Below, piece by piece: positions 6,947-13,735 of a DNA stretch of 14,407 nucleotides. The notes beneath the pieces are model-generated. The model was given only the letters and a program-made list of their open reading frames with translations, made no database searches and had not been told where the DNA came from. The DNA is from Citricoccus sp. WCRC_4 (lineage in GTDB: Bacteria > Actinomycetota > Actinomycetes > Actinomycetales > Micrococcaceae), in NCBI GenBank assembly GCA_026645375.1, contig JAPFFX010000317.1, forward strand, positions 1-14,407. Direction: 5' to 3'. Numbering within the stretch: the stretch's first letter is position 1; each line of letters begins with the position of its first letter. A program made the position numbers and the translations under genes.

Positions 6947-7510
6947 ATGAGTCACACTCTTCACGGGATCCTCGATCCCACCGGGGCGGGGCCTGCCCAG
7001 GAACAGGCCCCGCCGGTGGCCGACCGGGCGCGGCGGCCCCCGTCCCTGACCGGCCTGCGCGTCGGCCTGCTGGACAACACCAAGCACAACGCCCTGCTGT
7101 TCCTGCGTGCGGTCGGTGACCTGCTGACCACGGAGCACGGCGCGCAGGAGGTGAGCATCGTGGAGACCAAGCAGAACTTCTCGGTGCCCGTCGACCGCAG
7201 CATCGTCGACCGGTACCGGGAGCACTGCGACGTGGTCATCACCGGCGTCGGCGACTGCGGATCGTGCAGCGCCGCCGCCGTGGCCGACGGCATCGCCTTC
7301 GAGCGCGCCGGGCTGCCGGCCGCCGTCGTGCTCACGGACGCCTTCGACATCACCGGCCGGGCCATGGCCCAGGTGCAGGGCGACGCCGACTACGAGTGGG
7401 TCGAGACCGAGCACCCGATGGCCGTGCTCACCGAGGATGAGGTCCGAGCCCGGGCCCGGACCCTGGTGTCCGAGATCGTCGGCCGCCTGACGATGGCGGA
7501 GGCGGCGTGA
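6947..7510 (+). CDS. UGSC-family protein, cysteine form
   Basis: A 187-residue protein with the signature GVGDCGSCSAAAVADG (residues 100-115). I recognise it as the Cys-containing version of the UGSC (seleno)protein family, where the first Cys of the motif is selenocysteine in some members. Here the position is an ordinary TGC (7256-7258), so C104 and C107 form a CxxC-like pair. The body (GLRVGLLDNTKHNALLFLR, then VSIVETKQNF, then DVVITGVGD) looks like an alternating alpha/beta fold. The first 33 residues are Pro/Ala-rich and probably disordered. Start ATG 6947 follows AGGGGAGA; an in-frame ATG at 6929 overlaps the preceding gene without a ribosome site. No signal peptide or membrane span is seen. 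Biochemical function is not established to my knowledge; a redox or thiol role is only suggested by the motif. Its stop is coupled to the next gene. Confidence 0.8.
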   Translation: MSHTLHGILDPTGAGPAQEQAPPVADRARRPPSLTGLRVGLLDNTKHNALLFLRAVGDLLTTEHGAQEVSIVETKQNFSVPVDRSIVDRYREHCDVVITGVGDCGSCSAAAVADGIAFERAGLPAAVVLTDAFDITGRAMAQVQGDADYEWVETEHPMAVLTEDEVRARARTLVSEIVGRLTMAEAA

Positions 7511-8616
7511 TGGACGCCGGGCAGAACGGTCACCAGGGCGTGGACGCGACGATGGCCCAGGCGGCCATCGAGTACGCCTACGACCAGGGGTGGTCGGACG
7601 GGCTGCCGCTGGTCCCGGCCACGAGGGAACTGGTCGACCGGTTCCTGGCCGCCGGTGGCCGTCCCGCCGACGAGGTCATCGGCCACCTGCAACAGGTGGA
7701 CCGCACCGTCACGGTCGAGTTGCTGGCCATCAACGCCGCGATGGCGGGATGCCGCCCGGAGTACTTCCCGGTGGTGCTGGCCGCGTGGCGGGCCCTGACC
7801 AAGGAACGGGCGACGAGCGGCGGGGGCTGGCAGTCCACCAGCGGGCCGGCACCGCTGGTGATCGTCAACGGAGCGATCCGGAAGGAGCTCGGCATCAACC
7901 ACTCCGGAGGCGTCTTCGGTCCGGGTTTCCGTCCGAACGCGACGATCGGACGGGCGATCGGGCTGACGGTGCGCAACGCCTACGGCATCCGGCCCCATGA
8001 GCTCGAGCAGGCGACGCAGGGCCTGCCGGGGCGGTGGTCGATCGTCGTGGCGGAGAACGAGGAGGAGAGCCCCTGGCCGCCCCTGGCCGAGGACCTCGGG
8101 GTGCCGGGCAATGCCGTCATCACCACCCTGCTGCGGACCTGCGAGTTCGTGGACAACCGGCACACCTCCGACCCCGAGCAGCTGCTGGCGGACTTCGCGG
8201 ACAGCATCGGGCGCTCCGGGGCCTGGATCTTCAAGCATGCCGGGGCCGGCGTGGTGCTGTGTCCCGAGCACGCCCAGCTGCTGGCCCGGGCCGGGTACTC
8301 GCGGCGGGACGTGGCGCGGTGGCTCGTGGAGCACTCCGGACGGACCACGGCCCAGCTGCAGGCCGTCGGCAAGGACAACGCCGAGCAGAACGGCGTGCGC
8401 TTCCCGGGACAGGGCGAGGACCCGGAGCGGTTCCAGCCCACCCTGGCCGACCCGGACAAGGTGATCGTGGCCGTCGCCGGCTCCCGCAACGCGGGCATCT
8501 CCATGGTGGTCCGCTACTTCGCGGACTGGTCCGGGACGCCCGTGCCCGTGATCGGCCCGGAGGCGGCGGCCATCACCCACGACAGCTCGATCCCTGAGGA
8601 GGCACTCCATGGCTGA
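7510..8616 (+). CDS. Conserved protein of unknown function, partner of the UGSC protein
   Basis: A 368-residue protein whose function I cannot name. The start ATG shares its A with the UGSC stop (TGATG), and GGAGG lies seven bases upstream (7498-7502), so the two genes are almost certainly co-translated. Striking stretches are GWSDGLPLVPAT (27-38), MAGCRPEYFP (78-87), PLVIVNGAIRKELGIN (115-130), and GPGFRPNATIGRAIG (137-151), followed by ATQGLPGRWSIVVAENEEESPWPPL. From memory, this motif set recurs in uncharacterised proteins of soil and marine bacteria. No signal peptide, membrane span or known cofactor loop is visible. The invariant-looking Gly, Asn and Arg segments suggest an enzyme. Context suggests a two-subunit enzyme with the UGSC protein, acting within the alcohol oxidation operon (inference). 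The last eight bases overlap the next gene. Confidence 0.85.
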   Translation: MDAGQNGHQGVDATMAQAAIEYAYDQGWSDGLPLVPATRELVDRFLAAGGRPADEVIGHLQQVDRTVTVELLAINAAMAGCRPEYFPVVLAAWRALTKERATSGGGWQSTSGPAPLVIVNGAIRKELGINHSGGVFGPGFRPNATIGRAIGLTVRNAYGIRPHELEQATQGLPGRWSIVVAENEEESPWPPLAEDLGVPGNAVITTLLRTCEFVDNRHTSDPEQLLADFADSIGRSGAWIFKHAGAGVVLCPEHAQLLARAGYSRRDVARWLVEHSGRTTAQLQAVGKDNAEQNGVRFPGQGEDPERFQPTLADPDKVIVAVAGSRNAGISMVVRYFADWSGTPVPVIGPEAAAITHDSSIPEEALHG

Positions 8617-9481
8617 GACGACACTGGCGGCGCGGCCGGGCACCGCCCGGGACGCCGACCCGCTCGAGGACCCCATCCTGCCCGGTGCGGGCGGCTGGAT
8701 GCAGGGGCGCCGGGTCATGGTCACCGGGGCCGGCCAGAACGGCGACCTGCCGGGTGTCGGCTACGCCATCGCCCGCCTGGTGGCGTCCCACGGTGGCTCC
8801 GTGGCGGTGCTCGACCGCAACGCGGAGGCGGCCCAGCGCACGGTGGACCGTATCGTCACGGCCGGGGGCACGGCGTTCCCGGTCCTCGCCGACGTCACCA
8901 CGGACGAGACCTGCGGCCGGGCCGTCACCCATGCGGCGGAGCTGCTGGGCGGGCTCGACGGGTTGGTGAACAACGTGGCCAGTGGGGACCGCGCGGGGAT
9001 CTTCGACGTCACCCCGGACCGCTTCCAGGAACTGCTCTCCCTCAACCTGGTCTCGGCGTGGTCGGCCACCCGCCACGCCGTCCCGCTGCTGCCCGCGGGC
9101 AGCTCCATCGTCAACATCTCCTCGGTGGGCGTGCGCGCCCGCGGCCCGGGCATGCCCTACTGCGTGGCCAAGGCCGGACTGGAGAACCTCACCGAGGGGG
9201 CGGCCACCACCCTGGGTCCCCAGGGCATCCGCGTGAACTGCGTGGAGGTCGGGGCCATCTGGGGCTCCTTCGCCGCCGCGAACATGGACGAGCGCTTCCG
9301 CGAGCCGCGACGGAAGTCCACCACCCTCCAGAAGGAGGGCAGCGCCTGGGACATCGCCCACGCCGCGCTGTTCCTGCTCAGCGAGCAGTCCCGCTGGCTC
9401 ACCGGCCAGATCCTGGCCGTCGACGGCGGCCCTGCGCGCCATGCGCCCCCCGGGCCTCCGGTCACGTCAGTCGCCGGCTGA
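8609..9481 (+). CDS. SDR-family oxidoreductase with an expanded nucleotide loop
   Basis: A 290-residue SDR. The catalytic residues are present: N146 (LSLNLVSAW), S171 (NISSVG), Y184 and K188 (YCVAK), ending in the usual ILAVDGG strand. D69 after the second strand points to NAD(H). Two motifs depart from the norm. The glycine loop reads TGAGQNGDLPGVG (39-51), several residues longer than the usual TGxxxGIG, and the NNAG motif is NNVA (121-124). A 30-residue N-terminal lead with LEDPILPGAGGWMQG precedes the fold. AGGAGG lies six bases before the ATG at 8609, and the gene overlaps the previous stop by eight bases, so it belongs to the same operon as the UGSC pair. A final Pro-rich tail follows the last strand. 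Substrate unknown. Confidence 0.9.
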   Translation: MAETTLAARPGTARDADPLEDPILPGAGGWMQGRRVMVTGAGQNGDLPGVGYAIARLVASHGGSVAVLDRNAEAAQRTVDRIVTAGGTAFPVLADVTTDETCGRAVTHAAELLGGLDGLVNNVASGDRAGIFDVTPDRFQELLSLNLVSAWSATRHAVPLLPAGSSIVNISSVGVRARGPGMPYCVAKAGLENLTEGAATTLGPQGIRVNCVEVGAIWGSFAAANMDERFREPRRKSTTLQKEGSAWDIAHAALFLLSEQSRWLTGQILAVDGGPARHAPPGPPVTSVAG

Positions 9482-9529
9482 CGTCTCCGTCGGCTGGCCC
9501 CGTCCTCATCTCCCCACCCTGCAGCGTCC

Positions 9530-9545
9530 CGTGGCCAGGGCCACG
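9530..9545. promoter_or_regulatory. Inverted repeat in the gap before the third alcohol dehydrogenase
   Basis: CGTGGCC and GGCCACG are exact reverse complements separated by AG. The 2-base spacer is too short for a good RNA loop, so a DNA-binding site is likelier than a terminator. It lies 26 bases before the ATG at 9572. It resembles the imperfect dyad at 2835-2852: read on the opposite strand, 14 of 18 bases agree over the 18-base span. Confidence 0.35.
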
Positions 9546-9571
9546 TTGCGCTGCCGACCGAAAGGCGCACC

Positions 9572-10675
9572 ATGGTTGAGACCATTCGCGCGGCCGTGCA
9601 GACCGGCCCCCGGCAGATCGAGATCCGCGAGTTCCCCCGCCCCGCCATCGGGCCGGACGACGGCCTGCTGCGCGTGGAGGCCAACGGCATCTGCGGCAGC
9701 GACATCGAGATCTACCGGGGCCACATGGGCATGACCTCCCAGCCCTTCGTCCCGGGCCATGAGCCGGTGGGCATCATCGAGGAGCTGGGGGAGCGGGCCG
9801 CCGAGCGCTGGGGTGTGTCCGTCGGCGACCGCGTCGCGCTCGAGGTCATCGTCCCCTGCCGCTCCTGCGCGGACTGCCTGGTCGGCCGGTACCAGTCCTG
9901 CCGCCGGCGGCGGCACTCGCACGGGGTGACCGGGATCGACGATGCACCGGCCGTCGTCGGGGGCTTCGCCGAGCACCTGTACCTGGACCCGAACGCCGTG
10001 ATGCACCGCATCGACAACTCCCTGCCGATCGACATCGCCGCCATGTACAACCCCCTGGGGGCCGGCGTGCGCTGGGCCGTGGACCTCGGCGGGGTCGGGA
10101 TGGGGGACACGCTCGTGGTGCTCGGCGCCGGGCAGCGGGGCATCGCCGCGGTCATCGCGGCCAAGGCCGCCGGCGCCCGGCAGGTGGTGATCACCGGGCT
10201 CGAGGCGGACCGGCACAAGCTCGAGGTGGCGCGCGAGCTGGGTGCCGACCACACCGTCGTGGTGGACGGGCCGGACGCGCAGGACGTGGTGGAGGTCGTG
10301 GCCGGCCTCACCGGGGGGCGGATGGCCGACGTCGCCCTCGACCTGACCCCGATGGCGGCCGGACCCGTGACGGACGCCCTCAACGTGGTGCGACACGGGG
10401 GGCGCGTGGTGCTGGCCGGGTTGAAGGGCGGCCGGGAGCTGCCGATCAACACCGACCTGATCATCAACAAGGCCCTCAGCGTCCAGGGCGCCTTCGGCGT
10501 GGACGCCGCGGCGAATGCCAAGGCGATCTCGCTGCTCGAGTCCGGTCAGTTCGACCTGGCCCGGATGCACACCCACACCTTCGGCCTCGACCAGGTGGCC
10601 GAGGCCATCGAGACCCTGGCGGGGGAGCGGGGGGACTCCGCCGCCATCCACGTCACGGTCGAGCCCCACCGCTGA
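9572..10675 (+). CDS. Zinc-binding medium-chain alcohol/polyol dehydrogenase
   Basis: A 367-residue zinc medium-chain dehydrogenase of a different branch from the two NDMA-type enzymes. It looks more like threonine, butanediol or polyol dehydrogenases, which oxidise secondary alcohols with freely exchanging NAD. C41 (GICGSDIE) and H63-E64 (PGHEP) mark the catalytic zinc site. C96, C99, C102 and C110 form the structural zinc site, followed by an unusual RRRR run. The Rossmann loop is GAGQRG at 185-190, with Arg where many members have a small residue. GAAAGG precedes the ATG. A 90-base gap with a dyad separates it from the SDR upstream, so it may read through from the operon or have its own promoter. 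A hairpin follows the stop. Family assignment is firm; substrate is unknown. Confidence 0.92.
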   Translation: MVETIRAAVQTGPRQIEIREFPRPAIGPDDGLLRVEANGICGSDIEIYRGHMGMTSQPFVPGHEPVGIIEELGERAAERWGVSVGDRVALEVIVPCRSCADCLVGRYQSCRRRRHSHGVTGIDDAPAVVGGFAEHLYLDPNAVMHRIDNSLPIDIAAMYNPLGAGVRWAVDLGGVGMGDTLVVLGAGQRGIAAVIAAKAAGARQVVITGLEADRHKLEVARELGADHTVVVDGPDAQDVVEVVAGLTGGRMADVALDLTPMAAGPVTDALNVVRHGGRVVLAGLKGGRELPINTDLIINKALSVQGAFGVDAAANAKAISLLESGQFDLARMHTHTFGLDQVAEAIETLAGERGDSAAIHVTVEPHR

Positions 10676-10690
10676 GCGCCGGCTCGCGCG

Positions 10691-10738
10691 GACCGGCCCC
10701 GCTGCCGGCCGCAGACACCGCCGGCAGCGACCGGCCCC
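10691..10738. terminator. Hairpin flanked by direct repeats
   Basis: GCTGCCGGC (10701-10709) and GCCGGCAGC (10720-10728) form a perfect 9-pair stem with a 10-base loop. The whole hairpin is bracketed by two identical copies of GACCGGCCCC (10691-10700 and 10729-10738). It lies 15 bases after the alcohol dehydrogenase stop and 36 bases before the amidohydrolase start. No T-tract follows. It may be a partial terminator or an mRNA stability element that lowers expression of the next gene. The matched direct repeats are not explained by a simple terminator. Confidence 0.5.
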
Positions 10739-10774
10739 ATCAACCACATCCTTCGAGGAAAGCGGGGAGACCCC

Positions 10775-11824
10775 ATGATCATCGACGCCCACGCCCACAT
10801 CCTGCCGCCCGACTACCCGGAGGACGCCCCCTCCTGCTTCCCCGCCATGCACGCGGTGGACGGATCCACGGACCGGATGCTCGAGTTCGGGCCGATGCGG
10901 TTCCGGGCCCGGGATGCCTTCTTCGCCGCGGAACGCCGTCTCGAGGAACAGGACGCCTCGGACGTCAGCGCCGAGGTGGTCAGCCCGATGCCCCCGCTGC
11001 TGCGCTACGACCTCCCCGACCAGGACGGCCTGGCACTGGCGCGCCACGTGAACGAGTTCACGGCCGGGATGTGCTCGGTGGACCCGGGGAGGCTGTTCGG
11101 GCTCGGCATGGTGCCGATGCAGTCACCGGACGCCGCCACGGCGGAACTGCGGGCCGTCAAGGACCTGGGCCTGGCGGGCGTGGAGATCGCCTCGAACGTC
11201 CTGGGCGAGTCGATCGGCCATGAGCGGTTCCTCGACTTCTTCAGGGAGGCCGAGCGGCTGGGACTGAGCGTGTTCGTCCACGCCATGCCGTCACCCATGT
11301 CCCGGCTGCCCGCCTCGGCCATGGGCACGTACGTGGTGGGCGTGGAGGGGATGTTCGCGGCCGGCTCGATGGCCCTGGGCGGCACCGCCGCTGCCTGTCC
11401 GGACCTGCGGATCTCGTTCAGCCATGCCGCGGGCGGCTTCGCCATGATGCTGCCCCGTGCCCAGTACTTCTGGGGCGGCGCCTGGAACGAGGGTCCGGTG
11501 GACCCGGAGCGGGCGGTGATGCACGACGACGGCCCGTCGCCGCTCGAGATCGCCCGGCGGTTCTACTACGACTCGATGGTCTTCGACCATCGGGCCATCC
11601 GCTACCTCATCGACCTGCTCGGTGCCGACCGGCTGCTCGTCGGCTCGGACTTCCCGGCGATGCTGCGTGAGGAACCGGTGGCCCGAACGCTGCGGGAGAT
11701 GGACCTGCCGGTGGAGGAATGGGAGGCCATCGCCTCCCGCAATGCCCTTCGGTGGCTGGGGAAGGACGGGGACCCTGACCTGCACGCAGGCGCCGTGGTG
11801 GCGTCACCGGCCACCCTCCCCTAG
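10775..11824 (+). CDS. ACMSD-type amidohydrolase-fold enzyme
   Basis: A 349-residue member of the amidohydrolase_2 (PF04909) family, which includes aminocarboxymuconate-semialdehyde decarboxylase and other non-oxidative decarboxylases and hydrolases. The metal and catalytic residues are visible: H6-x-H8 (IDAHAHILP) at the very start, H169 (VFVHAMPSP), H217 (FSHAAGGF) and D292 (VGSDFP). One divalent metal, often zinc, is expected. The ATG at 10775 is supported by GGGGAG and by the HxH motif lying where the family places it. Residues after about 335 are a low-complexity tail. It follows the alcohol dehydrogenase by 99 bases containing a hairpin, so it is probably the last gene of the rightward unit. 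Decarboxylation or ring/lactone hydrolysis of a pathway intermediate is the likely job; which one is not determinable. Confidence 0.92.
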   Translation: MIIDAHAHILPPDYPEDAPSCFPAMHAVDGSTDRMLEFGPMRFRARDAFFAAERRLEEQDASDVSAEVVSPMPPLLRYDLPDQDGLALARHVNEFTAGMCSVDPGRLFGLGMVPMQSPDAATAELRAVKDLGLAGVEIASNVLGESIGHERFLDFFREAERLGLSVFVHAMPSPMSRLPASAMGTYVVGVEGMFAAGSMALGGTAAACPDLRISFSHAAGGFAMMLPRAQYFWGGAWNEGPVDPERAVMHDDGPSPLEIARRFYYDSMVFDHRAIRYLIDLLGADRLLVGSDFPAMLREEPVARTLREMDLPVEEWEAIASRNALRWLGKDGDPDLHAGAVVASPATLP

Positions 11825-11826
11825 TC

Positions 11827-11844
11827 CTTTCGCCGGGCGGAAAG
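11827..11844 (+). terminator. Weak hairpin after the amidohydrolase gene
   Basis: CTTTC (11827-11831) pairs with GAAAG (11840-11844) three bases after the TAG stop, enclosing a GC-rich 8-base loop. The stem is short and no T-tract follows. Position at the end of a long unit favours a terminator, but the structure is weak. Confidence 0.25.
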
Positions 11845-11893
11845 CGCGTGGTGACCCACTCAGCCGCTCGGCCACACTCACAGAACAACTAGA

Positions 11894-11909
11894 CGTGACC
11901 TGCATCACA
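11894..11909. promoter_or_regulatory. CRP/GlxR-like binding site
   Basis: CGTGA-CCTGCA-TCACA matches TGTGA-N6-TCACA at 9 of 10 defined positions. It lies 59 bases before the solute-binding protein ATG in a 144-base gap. A possible -10 element TACCGT lies at 11945-11950, but no good -35 is seen. Carbon-source control of solute uptake by a cAMP receptor protein fits, and the alcohol dehydrogenase operon carries a similar site. Confidence 0.5.
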
Positions 11910-11968
11910 GGACGCCGGTCATGCGCACGACTCGCTCGTACCCCTACCGTCTTCCCCTGGGAGTCCTC

Positions 11969-13735
11969 ATGAACAGCAACCCCCGCCGCCCTGGCACCCG
12001 TCGCCGGCTCTACGGCGCAGCGGCCATCACCCTCACCGCAGGCCTGGTCCTCTCCGGGTGCGGATCAGCCGGAGAACCCGTCGAGAACGCCGCGGACGCG
12101 GCCCAGACCGAACCACAGGCCGGGGGCGACCTGACGGTCCTGCTGGACGCCGGGTTCAGCGGGGGCTGGAACACGGGGCTCGACCCCGCCACCAGCAACT
12201 CCGTCGGCGCGAACCTGGGACAGAACGCCGCGATCTTCGGTGGCCTGTTCACCCTTGAGGCTGACGAGGAGGGCCAGGACGCGGAGATCGTGCCGAACCA
12301 GGCTGAGAGCTACGAGTACTCGGAGGACGGCAAGAGCGTCACCATCACGATCCGCGAGGGCATCACCTTCACCGACGGCACCCCGATGGACGCCCAGGCG
12401 GTGCTGTGGAACTGGATCCGGCACCTGAGCGCCGGCAGCACGGGCGCGCCACGCATCGCCCTGGACATGACCCGGGAGGTGCCCGACCTCGACCAGCAGT
12501 TCCTGGACGATCTCTACGCCTCCCTCCCGGACGACGTGGACAAGGAGCTCGTGGAGCAACGCCTCGGCGCCCTGGAGGTCGTGGACGACCACACCCTGAC
12601 CATCCACTTCGCCGACCCCAACGGCGCGTTCGTCAACACGATGCCGTCCACGAACATGAACCTGATCGGCTCGCCGACGGCCTACAAGGAGCTCGGAGCC
12701 GAGGCATTCAGCCGCACGCCGGTCGCGGCCGGACCGTTCACGGTGGTCGAGAACAGCCTGAGCGAGAGGCTGACGCTGGAGAAGAACGAGGACTACTTCA
12801 AGGAGGGCCTGCCCTACCTGGACGACCTCACCTTCCAGTCCGTGGCCGGTGACCAGGTGGCCTACCAGACCTTGCAGGCCGGACAGGGGGATGCGATCGA
12901 GGGCCTCTCGGCCGTCACCCTCATCACCCAGGCCCAGAACAACCCGGACCTGACGACCACCCTGGGCGCACCGACCTCCCCCTATGTCATCCAGTTGAAC
13001 ACCCGCCAGGAGCCCTTCGACGACAAGCGCGCCCGGGAGGCCATCTACTACGCCACCGACTTCGAGGCCATCAACGAGGGCCTCTTCCAGGGGCAGGGTG
13101 ACATGAGCCAGAGCTTCACCGCCTCCGGTGGACTGTTCCACGAGCCGGAGGTGGAGGGGTACCGCACCCATGACCCGGAGAAGGCGCGGCAGATCGTCGA
13201 GGAATTGGGCGGGCTGACCGTCAACCTGGGGACCACGGACATCGTGACCGCCCGGTCGGTGACCACGGCACTGCAGACGCAGTGGGCGGAGGCCGGTATC
13301 GACGTCGAGATCGAGGCCCAGCCCCTCGGTGACGTGATCACCAAGTTCACCAGTGGCGAGTGGGAGTCCATGCTGCAGACCGCCGGCGCCTGGGAGCCCG
13401 CGGCGGGCATCGGCGTCTCCGTCCGGTTCGGCTCCAGCTCTCCCTACAGCGGCACGCCACTGCCGGACGGGGCGGCCAACGCCACGGAGGCCTTCACCCA
13501 GGGGCTGACCACCGAGCTCGACGACGTGCTCGCCCAGGCCGCCGGCACGGTCGATCAGCAGGAGCGTGGCCAGTATTACCAGGAGGCGGCCAAGCTGATC
13601 TCCGATGAGGCGTACGGCCCGTTCGGTTTCGCCTTCTCACCGGCCCAGGTGGTCCGCGAGGGAGTCCACGGGCCGGGCCTGACCACTCCGATCCCGGCAC
13701 TCACGGTCAACTCCACGGTCCTGTACGACCGGGTC
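11969..13735 (+). CDS. Family 5 extracellular solute-binding lipoprotein, 3' end lost
   Basis: Substrate-binding lipoprotein of a peptide/nickel-type ABC importer (SBP_bac_5, PF00496). The N terminus has a basic RRPGTRRRLYG stretch, a hydrophobic segment and a lipobox LSGC with the lipidated Cys at residue 31, so it should be anchored outside the membrane. Family motifs include the YEYSEDGKSVTITIREG and ITFTDGTPMDAQAVLWNW stretches near residues 105-145, then PYVIQLNTRQEPFDDKRARE and the HGPGLTTPIPALTVN stretch near the end. The ATG at 11969 has GGGAG five bases upstream. Homology stops about residue 589 at 'VLYDRV', a few residues short of a normal end. Past 13735 the frame simply continues, with no stop, through antisense of a ROK gene to the window edge. 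The natural stop and the permease and ATPase genes are therefore absent. Family is firm; ligand unknown. Confidence 0.9.

Noticed and set aside
7256..7258. Selenocysteine in the UGSC motif
   Set aside because: The codon is TGC, not TGA, so this is the ordinary Cys form and no SECIS element is needed.
12065..13171. Open frame of 368 codons on the minus strand
   Set aside because: Antisense to the solute-binding lipoprotein, which has clear family motifs and a lipobox; no ribosome site or motifs of its own.
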